NCBI RefSeq assembly: GCF_016698665.1
Contig: NZ_CP068046.1
Location: 310,001 to 374,000, forward strand
Direction: 5' to 3'
Source of the DNA: Devosia rhizoryzae
GTDB taxonomy: Bacteria; Pseudomonadota; Alphaproteobacteria; Rhizobiales; Devosiaceae
DNA: 64,000 bases
Shown: one piece after another, positions 24,406 through 32,935 of the stretch
Layout of the letters: each line of letters starts with the position of its first letter
Position numbering within the stretch: the stretch's first letter is position 1
Made by a program: the position numbers and the translations under genes
Notes under the pieces: model-generated
Told to the model about the DNA's origin: nothing
Databases searched by the model: none
Seen by the model: the letters and a program-made list of their open reading frames with translations, nothing else

Positions 24406-25400
24406 TGCGCCGCGTCGTTTCCGCCCTCGCCAGCCCGCAGCTTCTGGCGCTCCTCGGCGTCCTGCTGATCAACTGGTTCCTGTTTCCCCCATTCTTCCGC
24501 ATCACCTGGCAGGACGGCCGTCTGTTCGGCTCGCTGATCGATGTGCTCAATCGCGGTGCGCCGGTGGCGATCCTCGCCATCGGCATGGCCGGGGTGATCG
24601 CCACCAAGGGCGTCGATCTTTCGGTCGGGGCCATCATGGCCGTGGCTGGAGCGGTGGCGGCGACCATGGTGGTGGCTGGATATCCGGCGCCGGTCGCCGT
24701 TGTCGCGGCACTGGCGGTCGGCCTGGTCTGCGGCTTGTGGAACGGTTTTCTGGTCGCCGTGCTCGACATCCAGCCGATCATTGCCACCCTGGTGCTGATG
24801 GTTGCCGGCCGCGGTATCGCGCAGCTGATCACCGAGGGCTTTATCGTTACCTTCACCGATCCGCTGCTGATCTTTATCGGCACAGGCTCATTCCTCGGCC
24901 TGCCAATGGCGGCAGTGATTGCCTTGGTGCTGATGATCGTCGTGACGCTGATCATCCGGCGCACCGCACTTGGCCTCTTCATCGAAGCCGTGGGTGTCAA
25001 CAGGGCAGCAGCGAGCCTTGCCGGCATTCGCAGCCGCATGCTGTTGTTCCTGGTTTATGGCCTCTCGGGCTTCTGCGCTGCCGTGGCCGGCATCATCGTT
25101 GCCGGCGATATTCGCGGCGCCGACGCCAACAATGCCGGTCTTTGGCTTGAACTCGATGCCATTCTTGCGGTGGTGATCGGCGGTACGTCGCTGCTTGGCG
25201 GGCGCTTCTCGGTGCCGCTGGCCGTTGTTGGCGCCATCATCATCCAGGCCATGAATACCGGCATCCTCGTTTCCGGCTTTCCGCCCGAATTCAATCTTAT
25301 CGTTAAGGCGGGGCTGATCTTTATCGTGCTCGTTATCCAATCGCCGCTTGCGACCCGTCTCGTGCCGGTGCGCTTGCCCAAGGCGGAGGCGCGCAAATGA
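24402..25400 (+). CDS. ytfT: Sugar ABC transporter permease, YtfT type
   Basis: The 332-residue membrane protein has eight to ten hydrophobic segments and the RbsC-family motif GMAGVIATKGVDLSVGAIMA (about 64-83), plus the EAA-like loop around LELDAILAVVIGGTSLLGGR. It is one of two different permease subunits, as in E. coli YtfT/YjfF. Four-base overlaps with genes on both sides show tight translational coupling. Confidence 0.92.
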   Translation: MMRRVVSALASPQLLALLGVLLINWFLFPPFFRITWQDGRLFGSLIDVLNRGAPVAILAIGMAGVIATKGVDLSVGAIMAVAGAVAATMVVAGYPAPVAVVAALAVGLVCGLWNGFLVAVLDIQPIIATLVLMVAGRGIAQLITEGFIVTFTDPLLIFIGTGSFLGLPMAAVIALVLMIVVTLIIRRTALGLFIEAVGVNRAAASLAGIRSRMLLFLVYGLSGFCAAVAGIIVAGDIRGADANNAGLWLELDAILAVVIGGTSLLGGRFSVPLAVVGAIIIQAMNTGILVSGFPPEFNLIVKAGLIFIVLVIQSPLATRLVPVRLPKAEARK

Positions 25401-26365
25401 GCCGCTCGCTTCGTCCGCTCGTTGCCACGGCGGTGATCTTTGCCATCGCCTATGCCTTGGCCGTGTTCCAGTTCCCCAACATGTTCTCGACCCGGGTGCT
25501 GGGCAATTTCCTCACCGACAATGCCTTCCTGGGCATCACGGCGGTGGGCATGACTTTTGTCATTCTGTCCGGCGGCATCGACCTTTCCGTCGGCGCGGTG
25601 ATCGGCTTCACCGGCGTTCTTATTGCCGTGCTGATCTCGCTGGCCGGCTGGCACCCGCTTGCCGCTTTTGCATTGGCGCTGGCAATCGCGGCTGCGTTTG
25701 GCGGGATCATGGGCCTCGCCATTCATTACCTTCAGGTGCCTGCCTTCATCGTAACGCTAGCTGGCATGTTCCTGGCTCGGGGTGGCGCTTCGGTGATCAC
25801 CCGCGACTCCATTCCTGTAAACCACGAATTCTACACCTGGATCTCCGAACTTACGATCCGCGTGCCGGGCGGCGGACGTTTTAGCTTTATCGGCTTGCTG
25901 ATGATCGCCATCTTCATCATCGGCGCGCTGGTGGCGCATCGCACCAAGTTCGGTTCCTATGTCTATGCCCTGGGCGGCAACGAAACCTCGGCGTCGCTGA
26001 TGGGCGTGCCGGTGGCCCGCACGACGGTGGGCGTCTATATGCTGTCCTCGGTGCTTGCGGCCTTGGCGGGGATTGTCTTCTCGCTCTACACGTCGGCGGG
26101 TTATCCGCTTGCGGCGGTGGGCGTCGAACTCGATGCGATCAGTGCCGTGGTGATCGGCGGCACCTTGCTGACCGGCGGCTATGGCTTCGTACTCGGCACG
26201 TTTATCGGCGTCATGCTCCTGGGCTTGGTGCAGACCTACATCATCTTCGATGGCACGCTTTCGAGCTGGTGGACCAAGATCGTCATCGGCGGGCTCCTGT
26301 TCCTGTTCATCGTGTTGCAGCGGCTCATCTTTGCCGCATCGACACCGGGAGAGAAGTCGCATTAA
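25397..26365 (+). CDS. yjfF: Sugar ABC transporter permease, YjfF type
   Basis: The 322-residue permease pairs with the preceding one. It carries GMTFVILSGGIDLSVGAVIG (about 50-69), GGNETSASLMGVPVARTT and ELDAISAVVIGGTLLTGGYG, all typical of the RbsC/YjfF branch. It completes a five-gene unit with the downstream regulator 37 bases later. Galactofuranose is the best substrate guess from YtfQ similarity; a related furanose or L-arabinose-like sugar is possible. Confidence 0.92.
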   Translation: MSRSLRPLVATAVIFAIAYALAVFQFPNMFSTRVLGNFLTDNAFLGITAVGMTFVILSGGIDLSVGAVIGFTGVLIAVLISLAGWHPLAAFALALAIAAAFGGIMGLAIHYLQVPAFIVTLAGMFLARGGASVITRDSIPVNHEFYTWISELTIRVPGGGRFSFIGLLMIAIFIIGALVAHRTKFGSYVYALGGNETSASLMGVPVARTTVGVYMLSSVLAALAGIVFSLYTSAGYPLAAVGVELDAISAVVIGGTLLTGGYGFVLGTFIGVMLLGLVQTYIIFDGTLSSWWTKIVIGGLLFLFIVLQRLIFAASTPGEKSH

Positions 26366-26402
26366 GCGTGCGGGGCGCCCGCAGCGCTTAAGAAGGGCAT
26401 AG

Positions 26403-27131
26403 ATGAGCGAGACCGGCAGCCTTATCCGTTCCCTTTCCGGGCGGCGCGCTGCACGGAATTTCCACACCTTCGTCATCAACGAAATCGGTCATGCCATCGT
26501 CACCGGGCAGTTCGCGATCGGCTCGGTGCTGGCGAGCGATGCGGTGATGATGGAGCAGTATGGCGTTTCCCGCACCGTTCTGCGGGAAGCCCTGAAGACG
26601 CTGGAAGCCAAAGGTCTGGTCGAGGCGCGACCAAAGGTCGGGACCCGCGTCTCCCCCCGCAGCCGCTGGAATTACTTCGATCCGCAGCTTCTGGCCTGGC
26701 ATTTCGACGCGCCGGCCGATCAAGCCTTTTACCAAAGCCTTTTTCGCGTGCGCACCTTGATGGAAACGCCGATGGTGGAACTGGCCGCCCTGCACCGGAC
26801 GGCGGAGCAGGTGCGCTTGCTCAAATATTGGGTGCACCAGATGGAAACGGCAGGCGACAGCATCGAGCAGTTCGGTCTGGCATGCCTTGAAGTCCACGCC
26901 GTGATTGCCGATGCCGGGCACGATCTCTTGCTGCGTTCGGTGCTGGGCGTGGTCGAACTGACCTTGGCGCTGGCGCTAACACGGGACAAGGCGCTCGCCG
27001 GCGCGGACTATCGCGAGCAGTCGGCAGCGCTCTTTAATCAGCTCACGCGTGCCATCGAGGGCGGCAAGCCTGCGGATGCAGCCGCGGTGCTGGCGCAAAT
27101 TCGGGGGCTCGACGAAGGCCAGTTCGCTTAG
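26403..27131 (+). CDS. GntR/FadR-family transcriptional regulator
   Basis: The 242-residue protein has an N-terminal winged helix (residues about 20-85, with LASDAVMMEQYGVSRTVLREALKTLEAKGLVEARPKVGTRV) and a C-terminal all-helical FCD ligand domain with the metal-site pattern, including H at LEVHAVIADAGHD. FCD regulators usually repress sugar-acid or sugar transport genes and are released by a pathway metabolite. It sits directly behind the transporter, so it probably controls it, perhaps through the TACATA-N11-TATGTA palindrome at 21682-21704. Confidence 0.9.
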   Translation: MSETGSLIRSLSGRRAARNFHTFVINEIGHAIVTGQFAIGSVLASDAVMMEQYGVSRTVLREALKTLEAKGLVEARPKVGTRVSPRSRWNYFDPQLLAWHFDAPADQAFYQSLFRVRTLMETPMVELAALHRTAEQVRLLKYWVHQMETAGDSIEQFGLACLEVHAVIADAGHDLLLRSVLGVVELTLALALTRDKALAGADYREQSAALFNQLTRAIEGGKPADAAAVLAQIRGLDEGQFA

Positions 27132-27193
27132 GGCTGGACGGCAGCAAAGGCGCAAGCCACTCTCGGCAGAAGACTATTGCGCCGGAGTTCGCC

Positions 27194-28162
27194 TTGCCTT
27201 TTCCCGATCTCGTCCATCCCGCCATCGACGCCTATGAAAGCGCGGTGCAGACGCCTGCCGATTTCGTCCAGTTCTGGGCCTCGACTATCGCCGAAGCCCG
27301 GGCCCTTGGCGGCGAGGTCAGCATGGTGCCGGCTCAAACGACGCTTAAGCTTGTCGAAGTCTTCGACGTCACCTTCCCCGGCTTTGGCGGGCACCCGATC
27401 AAGGGCTGGCTGATGCTGCCCCGGGAGCGCAGCAGAAAGCTGCCGCTGGTCGTGCAGTATGTGGGATATGGGGGCGGCCGCGGCTTTGCGCATGAGGGAC
27501 TGCATTGGGCCGTGTCGGGCTTTGCCTATTTCCGCATGGACACACGCGGGCAGGGGAGCGGCTGGAGCACCGGCGCGACGCCGGACCCCGTCGGCAGCAC
27601 CGGCCAGATCCCCGGCGTCATGACCAAGGGCATCCTGGACCGCAACGATTATTACTACCGGCGTCTCTTCACCGATGGCGTGCGCGCGGTCGATACCCTG
27701 ATCGATCTCGATTTTGTCGATGCGGAACGCGTCGCCGTTTGCGGCGGTTCGCAGGGTGGCGGCATTTCGCTCGCCGTCGCGGGCATCGATGATCGCGTCA
27801 AAGCGGTGATGCCCGACGTGCCGTTTCTGTGCGACTTTCCGCGTGCCATTCGCGTCGCCGGCCGCGACCCCTATCTCGAGATCGTTCGCTTCCTCGCCCA
27901 GCATCGCGAGAAGGCGCAAACCGTTTTTGAAACGCTGCGCTATTTCGATGGCGTCTGCTTTGCGCGCCGGAGCAAGGCGGCCGCGCTCTTTTCCGTGGCG
28001 ATGATGGACGATGTCTGCCCGCCCTCGACGGTTTACGCGGCCTTCAAGGCGTTCGCCGGCACGGAGAAAACCATCGTGGAATATGAGTTCAACAACCATG
28101 AAGGCGGCGGTCCGTTTCAGGATCGCCAGCAGATGGAATGGCTTAGCCGCCGCTTCCTCTGA
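27194..28162 (+). CDS. Acetyl xylan esterase / cephalosporin-C deacetylase family esterase
   Basis: The 322-residue alpha/beta hydrolase belongs to carbohydrate esterase family 7. The nucleophile Ser186 is in CGGSQGGG, the acid is Asp272 or Asp273 in MMDDVCPP, and the base is His302 in NNHEGG; RGQGSGWS at about 118-125 is the family RGQ motif. These enzymes remove acetyl groups from xylo-oligosaccharides and other acetylated sugars inside the cell. The start is a TTG behind GGAG; no better start is in frame. It follows the regulator by 62 bases, suggesting that the transporter imports an acetylated saccharide. Confidence 0.9.
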   Translation: MPFPDLVHPAIDAYESAVQTPADFVQFWASTIAEARALGGEVSMVPAQTTLKLVEVFDVTFPGFGGHPIKGWLMLPRERSRKLPLVVQYVGYGGGRGFAHEGLHWAVSGFAYFRMDTRGQGSGWSTGATPDPVGSTGQIPGVMTKGILDRNDYYYRRLFTDGVRAVDTLIDLDFVDAERVAVCGGSQGGGISLAVAGIDDRVKAVMPDVPFLCDFPRAIRVAGRDPYLEIVRFLAQHREKAQTVFETLRYFDGVCFARRSKAAALFSVAMMDDVCPPSTVYAAFKAFAGTEKTIVEYEFNNHEGGGPFQDRQQMEWLSRRFL

Positions 28163-28189
28163 GGCTCCGATTCTCTTTGCGGCGCGTGC

Positions 28190-28214
28190 GGAACCTCGCT
28201 CGGTGCGCACCGTT
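28190..28214 (+). promoter_or_regulatory. EcfG-type general stress promoter
   Basis: GGAAC (28190-28194) and CGTT (28211-28214) are separated by exactly 16 bases, a perfect match to the alphaproteobacterial EcfG consensus. It precedes the ferritin-like gene by 41 bases. Confidence 0.75.
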
Positions 28215-28255
28215 TCCTGCCAGCGTCACCGAAATTTCCTCCCGGAGTAAAGACA

Positions 28256-28747
28256 ATGGCTGAAAAGCAACTGGACGATCTGTTCCTCGATACGCTCAAG
28301 GACATCTATTACGCCGAGCGCCAGATCCTCAAAACCCTGCCCAAAATGGCCAAGGCTGCCCAGTCGGCCGAGCTCAAGGCCGGCTTCGAGCAGCATGCTG
28401 CCGAAACCGAACAGCAGATCGAGCGACTGCAGCAGGTCTTCGAACTCATCGGCAAGCCTGCCCGCGGCAAGACCTGCGACGCCATTCTCGGCATTATCGA
28501 AGAAGGCAAGGAAATCATGGACGAATACAAGGGCACCCAGGCTCTTGATGCCGGCCTGATCTCCGCCGCTCAGGCTGTCGAGCACTATGAGATGGCTCGT
28601 TACGGCACGCTTGCGACTTGGGCCAAGCAGCTCGGCCACACCGAGGCGCTAAACCTGCTGCTCGAAACGCTCAAGGAAGAAGAAGCGACCGACGAGAAGC
28701 TCTCGGCTCTCGCCAAGTCTTCGGTCAACCTCGAAGCGGCCGAATAA
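28256..28747 (+). CDS. Ferritin-like DUF892 (YciE/YciF-type) protein
   Basis: The 163-residue protein starts with LDDLFLDTLKDIYYAERQILKTLPKMAKAA, the hallmark of DUF892/YciF proteins. It is a four-helix ferritin-like bundle with potential metal ligands E21, E52/H47-type residues and the AVEHYEMARYG helix. Family members are stress-induced and of unproven enzymology. A CCGGAG site precedes the ATG. The perfect EcfG promoter upstream and the DUF2934 gene downstream support a general stress role. Confidence 0.9.
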   Translation: MAEKQLDDLFLDTLKDIYYAERQILKTLPKMAKAAQSAELKAGFEQHAAETEQQIERLQQVFELIGKPARGKTCDAILGIIEEGKEIMDEYKGTQALDAGLISAAQAVEHYEMARYGTLATWAKQLGHTEALNLLLETLKEEEATDEKLSALAKSSVNLEAAE

Positions 28748-28770
28748 GCCTTTTCGTCTGAGCGTCGCCC

Positions 28771-28992
28771 ATGCAGAAAAACACCGCTGTGGCCGAACAA
28801 ATCCGGCAGACCGCCTACTTTCTCTGGGAACAGGACGGTCGCCCGGAGGGGCGAGCGATGGATTATTGGCTCCGCGCCAAAGCCATGCATCAGCGCCAGA
28901 TGGCGTTTGATCGCTGGCTAGCCGAAGGCACGCCGCCGGACCGGTCCGCCGAACACTGGCGCGACGCGGGCAAGACGCTGGACGAAAGCTGA
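28771..28992 (+). CDS. DUF2934 domain protein
   Basis: The 73-residue protein has the pattern IRQTAYFLWEQDGRPEGRAM..YW, the conserved core of DUF2934, a small domain common in rhizobia and often found in stress-inducible proteins. It has no membrane segment or cysteine. It lies 23 bases behind the ferritin-like gene and ends at a strong terminator, so the two form an operon. Molecular function is unknown. Confidence 0.85.
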   Translation: MQKNTAVAEQIRQTAYFLWEQDGRPEGRAMDYWLRAKAMHQRQMAFDRWLAEGTPPDRSAEHWRDAGKTLDES

Positions 28993-28999
28993 AATGGAA

Positions 29000-29022
29000 A
29001 CGGGCCCGGTGGGCCCGTTTTC
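29000..29022 (+). terminator. Rho-independent terminator after the DUF2934 gene
   Basis: Seven-base arms CGGGCCC (29001-29007) and GGGCCCG (29011-29017) with a three-base loop are followed by TTTTC. It starts eight bases after the stop codon. Confidence 0.85.
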
Positions 29023-29031
29023 TTAGAAGAT

Positions 29032-29134
29032 GCCCCCACCCGGCCTCCCCCTTCAGGAGGGGGAGGAGCCAGGCCGGCGTGCTGGGCTCGATGGAGCTCC
29101 TCCCCCGACTTACGGGGGAGGCCGGGTGGGGGCA
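29032..29134. repeat. Intergenic palindromic repeat, family R3, copy 3
   Basis: The ends GCCCCCACCCGGCCT and AGGCCGGGTGGGGGC are a near-perfect 15-base inverted repeat with inner CTCCCCC/GGGGGAG hairpins. The copy at 55181-55298 has the same end sequences. Confidence 0.85.
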
Positions 29135-29192
29135 GATCGAGTAAGCGGCGCATCTGGTCCCTGCGAGCTTAGCTCTCCGGGCCTGATCGCCT

Positions 29193-29232
29193 AAATTCTC
29201 CCCACTGGGGAGAATTTGTCGCCGAAGGCGAC
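29193..29232 (-). terminator. Perfect palindrome plus second hairpin, probable efp terminator
   Basis: Eleven-base arms AAATTCTCCCC (29193-29203) and GGGGAGAATTT (29207-29217) enclose ACT; next to it GTCGCC/GGCGAC (29218-29232) forms a second hairpin. Both lie just after the efp stop on the minus strand. Confidence 0.55.
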
Positions 29233-29239
29233 CCGGCGA

Positions 29240-29809
29240 TCAGTCCTTGGCGCGTTCCACGTAGGAATTGTCTTCGGTCAGAATAACGATGCGGGTACCG
29301 GCGTCGATATGGGGCGGGACCATGACGCGGAGGCCGTTGTTGAGCACGGCGGGCTTGTAGGACGAGGAGGCCGTCTGGCCCTTCACCACCGGTTCGGTCT
29401 CGGTGATTTCGAAGGTCATGCGCTGCGGCAGTTCCATGGAGAGCGCGACGCCCTCATGGGTCATCAGGTGCACCTTCATGCCGTCGGTGAGATAGGCCTT
29501 CTGGTCGCCGATGACGTCGTCGCCCACCACGAGCTGCTCGTAGTTTTCCGGCTCCATAAAGTGGTGGCCTTCGCCATCGGAATAAAGGTAGTCATAGACG
29601 CGGTCATCGACATCGGCCTTTTCAACCATTTCCACGGTGCGCCAGCGGCCGATCACCTTCACGCCGTCGGAGATACGGCGCATGGTGACGTTGGTCACCG
29701 AATTGCCCTTGCCGGGGTGGACGTTTTCGGCCGTCAGCACGACATGCAGATTGCCATCCTGCTCGACCACATGGCCTTTACGCAGGGACGAGGCGATGAC
29801 CTTGACCAT
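29240..29809 (-). CDS. efp: Translation elongation factor P
   Basis: EF-P relieves ribosome stalling at proline runs. The 189-residue product has the three-domain family sequence: modification loop HPGKGNS with Lys34, the [22 protein letters not shown] middle region, and the C-terminal [14 protein letters not shown]. Lys34 is the residue beta-lysylated by EpmA and EpmB, whose genes start 127 bases away on the other strand. The open frame extends upstream into the divergent region, but the ATG at 29809 follows AAGGAAGAAA and matches family starts. Confidence 0.96.
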   Translation of the reverse strand: MVKVIASSLRKGHVVEQDGNLHVVLTAENVHPGKGNSVTNVTMRRISDGVKVIGRWRTVEMVEKADVDDRVYDYLYSDGEGHHFMEPENYEQLVVGDDVIGDQKAYLTDGMKVHLMTHEGVALSMELPQRMTFEITETEPVVKGQTASSSYKPAVLNNGLRVMVPPHIDAGTRIVILTEDNSYVERAKD

Positions 29810-29935
29810 ATTTCTTCCTTGTTCCAAGTGCTGGCGCGGTCTAGGCAGAGCCAACCGGGCGCCGAAATTCGTTTCGTGACGGGCCCGATACAGTATTCCG
29901 CGCCCTTTCGCCAGACCGGACCGCAAGAAACCGAG

Positions 29936-30994
29936 ATGAACCAGCCCAGTGCATCGGCGGAGACGCCCTGGTGGCATCCGCATCGCCATGCCGATCGTCG
30001 GCCGGCCCTCCTGGCGCGGGCCCGGTTCGACATTAACGTGCGCAAGTGGATGCTGGACAATGGTTTTATCATCGTCGATCCGCCGGGCCTCGTGCGATCG
30101 CCGGGCAACGAGACCCATCTTCATGCCTTTGGCACGGAGATGATCGGCAATGATGGGGTGGAGAGGGAAATGTATCTCCACACCTCGCCCGAATTCACGA
30201 TGAAGAAGCTTTTGGCAGCGGGGGAGACCCGCATCGCCAGCCTCCAGCATGTTTGGCGCAATCGGGAACGGTCGGCACTGCATCATCCGGAGTTCACCAT
30301 GCTCGAATGGTATCGGGCGGGGGAGCCATACGGCCGGATCATCGAGGATGTGCTCGAGTTGATCCGCATTGCCGCCGCGACGACGATGACCAAGAGCTTC
30401 AGCTTTCGCGGGCGCGACTGCGATCCGCATGCGCCGGCCCAAAGGCTGAGCGTGGCCGATGCTTTCGAGCGCTTTGCCGGCATCGACCTTTTAGCCACGA
30501 TGGACGAGGATGGCGTGCCCGATGGCGAGGCGCTGGCCGGGCAGATGATGGCAGCGGGCATGCGCGTGCCGGAAGATCGTAGCTGGAGCTATCTTTTTAC
30601 GCAGATCCTGGTCGAGAAGGTCGAGCCCGAATTGGGCAATGGGCGCGTCACGGTGCTCGACCGCTATCCGGCCTGCGAAGCGGCGCTGGCGCGGCGGGTG
30701 CCGGGGGACCGGCGCGTGTCGGAGCGGTTCGAGGTTTATGCCTGCGGTGTCGAGCTGGCCAATGGTTTTGGCGAATTGACCGACGCGGGTGAGCAGCGGC
30801 GGCGTTTTGAGGCGGAGATGACGGAGAAGCAGCGCATTTATGGCGAGCGCTATCCGATCGACGAGAATTTCTTGCAGGCTCTCGACTTCATGCCAGAAGC
30901 AAGCGGCGTGGCGTTGGGCTTCGACCGGCTGGTGATGCTGGCGACGGGTGCACAGCGGATCGAGTCGGTGCTTTGGGCGCCGGTGGCCGAATGA
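29936..30994 (+). CDS. epmA: Elongation factor P (R)-beta-lysine ligase
   Basis: EpmA, a paralogue of class II lysyl-tRNA synthetase lacking the anticodon domain, attaches (R)-beta-lysine to EF-P. The 352-residue product has motif 2 (about [29 protein letters not shown]) and motif 3 ([12 protein letters not shown] near the C-terminus). It is shorter than lysyl-tRNA synthetase and has no OB-fold, confirming EpmA. The frame is open far upstream, antisense to efp, but ATG 29936 is the first start at the family N-terminus. It overlaps epmB by four bases. Confidence 0.94.
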   Translation: MNQPSASAETPWWHPHRHADRRPALLARARFDINVRKWMLDNGFIIVDPPGLVRSPGNETHLHAFGTEMIGNDGVEREMYLHTSPEFTMKKLLAAGETRIASLQHVWRNRERSALHHPEFTMLEWYRAGEPYGRIIEDVLELIRIAAATTMTKSFSFRGRDCDPHAPAQRLSVADAFERFAGIDLLATMDEDGVPDGEALAGQMMAAGMRVPEDRSWSYLFTQILVEKVEPELGNGRVTVLDRYPACEAALARRVPGDRRVSERFEVYACGVELANGFGELTDAGEQRRRFEAEMTEKQRIYGERYPIDENFLQALDFMPEASGVALGFDRLVMLATGAQRIESVLWAPVAE

Positions 30995-32028
30995 CCGTGG
31001 CGATCAAAAGCGTGGACGCGTTGCGCAACGCCGGGCTGGCGGACGATGATCCGGCGCTCGATGCGGTGGCGCAAAAATATGCCGTGGGTATCACGCCGGC
31101 CATGCTGGCGCTGATCGATCCGACCGATCCCGATGATCCGATCGCCCGGCAATTCGTGCCGACAGCTCAAGAGCTCCTGACCACGCCGGACGAGCGGGCG
31201 GATCCGATCGGGGATCTCAGTCATTCGCCGGTGGAGGGGATCGTTCACCGCTATCCCGATCGCGTGCTGCTCAAGGCGGTGCATGTCTGCCCGGTCTATT
31301 GCCGCTTCTGTTTCCGCCGCGAAATGGTGGGGCCGCAGGGGTTGGGGACGCTGACGCCGGCGGAACTGGACGCAGCGATCGGCTATATCGCGGCGCATGA
31401 GGAAATCTGGGAAGTGATCCTTACCGGCGGCGATCCGCTGGTGCTGTCGCCGCGGCGGCTACGCGCCATAACCGAGCGGCTGGCTCGCATCCCGCATATC
31501 AAAATCGTGCGCTTCCACACCCGTGTGCCGGTGGTCGAACCCGAGCGCATCGATGCCGAAATGATCGCGGCGCTCAAGGCCAGCGGCAAGACCACCTACC
31601 TTGCCGTGCACGCCAACCATCCGCGCGAGTTGACGGAAGCGGCGACCGCGGCATTCGATCGGATGATTGAAGCCGGGGTCATGCTGATCAGCCAGACCGT
31701 GCTTTTGCGCGGCATCAATGACAGTGTCGAAACGCTGGCGGCGCTGATGCGCGGCTTCGTCGAAAACCGCATTCGGCCCTATTACCTGCACCACCCCGAC
31801 CTCGCGCCGGGCACGGCGCATTTCCGCCTCGGCATCGAGGAAGGGCAGGCATTGGTGTCAGCGCTGCGCGGACGCATATCGGGCCTCTGCCAGCCCGTCT
31901 ACGTGCTCGACATTCCGGGGGGCCACGGAAAGGCGCCGATCAACGCCGCCAATATCAGTGGCGGCGATGGCTGTTTTACGGTGCGCGACTGGCAGGGCGG
32001 CGAGCACCGTTACCCGCCAACGGATTAG
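30991..32028 (+). CDS. epmB: EF-P-lysine 2,3-aminomutase
   Basis: EpmB is a radical-SAM, PLP-dependent enzyme converting alpha-lysine to beta-lysine for EF-P modification. The 345-residue product shows the iron-sulfur motif CPVYCRFC (C100, C104, C107), ILTGGDPLVLS, and the PLP lysine in DIPGGHGKAP. It is shorter than clostridial lysine 2,3-aminomutase, as expected for EpmB. The ATG at 30991 overlaps the epmA stop. Its stop overlaps the stop of the convergent small gene by three bases. Confidence 0.94.
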   Translation: MTVAIKSVDALRNAGLADDDPALDAVAQKYAVGITPAMLALIDPTDPDDPIARQFVPTAQELLTTPDERADPIGDLSHSPVEGIVHRYPDRVLLKAVHVCPVYCRFCFRREMVGPQGLGTLTPAELDAAIGYIAAHEEIWEVILTGGDPLVLSPRRLRAITERLARIPHIKIVRFHTRVPVVEPERIDAEMIAALKASGKTTYLAVHANHPRELTEAATAAFDRMIEAGVMLISQTVLLRGINDSVETLAALMRGFVENRIRPYYLHHPDLAPGTAHFRLGIEEGQALVSALRGRISGLCQPVYVLDIPGGHGKAPINAANISGGDGCFTVRDWQGGEHRYPPTD

Positions 32029-32228
32029 TCGGATGAACCGCTGAGCCCGCCGACGCGATTGCCGAAGCCGGGCTTGACGTCTTCGCCGTTGAATTCGGCA
32101 TCGGCGGCCTCGTTCACGTCCTGGATGGTTTCGGCTTCTTCCGGCTTGCTCGAGGGCACGGTACCGCCCTTGTTGAACTCGCGGTTGGCCTCTTCATTGG
32201 CTTCGGTGGTCTCGTTGCGGTCGGTCAT
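32025..32228 (-). CDS. Small hydrophilic acidic protein of unknown function
   Basis: The 67-residue protein is highly acidic and polar (E, N, D rich), with no hydrophobic segment, and repeats the sense EANEEANREFN then NEAADAEFN, two related segments near residues 9-19 and 41-50. The ATG at 32228 follows AGAGGAG; the longer frame to 32255 does not. It resembles the disordered 56-residue protein at 6441-6611 in composition. A GCAAC-N16-CGTT promoter-like element lies upstream. It is convergent with epmB and the two stop codons overlap. No family is recognised. Confidence 0.7.
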   Translation of the reverse strand: MTDRNETTEANEEANREFNKGGTVPSSKPEEAETIQDVNEAADAEFNGEDVKPGFGNRVGGLSGSSD

Positions 32229-32253
32229 GGGCAACTCCTCTGCTGACCAGGCC

Positions 32254-32278
32254 AACGAATGCGCCTTTGGCGGGTTGC
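32254..32278 (-). promoter_or_regulatory. EcfG-like promoter before the 67-residue protein gene
   Basis: On the minus strand GCAAC (32278-32274) and CGTT (32257-32254) are separated by 16 bases; one mismatch to GGAAC-N16-CGTT. It lies in the gap after the GST stop. Confidence 0.4.
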
Positions 32279-32279
32279 T

Positions 32280-32921
32280 TTATGACAGTGCCCGCCCTGC
32301 CGGAAAAATGCCGGACATGACGACGAAGCCCGGCACGCGGCGGACGCGGTCGGTCCAGCGGCGGAGGGCTGGGTAGTCCTGGCGGGCGATGCCGCCTTCT
32401 TCCGAAAGCATGACATAGGGGAAGCAGGCTATGTCGGCGGTGGTGGGATGCGCGGGTGAACAGAGCCAGTCGCGGCCCTGTTTTTCGCCGAACCACAGAT
32501 GCTCGTCCATCAGCCGGAAGATCCGGTGCGCTTCGCGCTGGGCGCGGGGGATGTCGTAGTCATGGCCATAGCTCAGCGCCAGCCGGGCAGCGGCGGAGCT
32601 GCCGGTAATGCCATCGGCCACGCCGTGCCAGCGCAGAACTTCGGCGGTGACGGCCGGATCATCCGGAAACCATTGGCCGCTGGGGTCATACTTCTTGGCG
32701 AGGTAGGCGAGGATGGCGCCGCTATCGGCGAGCACCAGATCGTCGTCCTTGAGCACCGGCAGCTGGCCAAAAGGATTGAGGCGCAAGAACCAGTCGGCCC
32801 GGTTCTCGCGACCCGGAAAATAGTCGACCGGAACGATGTCATAGGACAGGTCGAGGATGCTCATCAGCAAGCGCAGCTTGTAGCAATTGCCGGAGAGTTC
32901 GAAGTCGTAAAGGGTGATCAT
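32280..32921 (-). CDS. Glutathione S-transferase family protein, NdmE-like partner
   Basis: The 213-residue protein has an N-terminal thioredoxin-like domain (MITLYDFELSGNCYKLRLLMSILDL, with the cis-proline motif GQLPVLKDDDLVLADSGAIL) and a helical C-terminal domain with TTADIACFPYVML. Its place behind the Rieske-reductase fusion gene and the Rieske-less oxygenase gene mirrors ndmC-ndmD-ndmE of caffeine-degrading Pseudomonas, where the GST-like NdmE has a structural role in the NdmCDE complex. That role is inferred here. A conventional detoxifying GST is the alternative. An R2 repeat of about 90 bases separates it from the fusion gene. Confidence 0.85.
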   Translation of the reverse strand: MITLYDFELSGNCYKLRLLMSILDLSYDIVPVDYFPGRENRADWFLRLNPFGQLPVLKDDDLVLADSGAILAYLAKKYDPSGQWFPDDPAVTAEVLRWHGVADGITGSSAAARLALSYGHDYDIPRAQREAHRIFRLMDEHLWFGEKQGRDWLCSPAHPTTADIACFPYVMLSEEGGIARQDYPALRRWTDRVRRVPGFVVMSGIFPAGRALS

Positions 32922-32935
32922 AACGCCGCCTTTTA

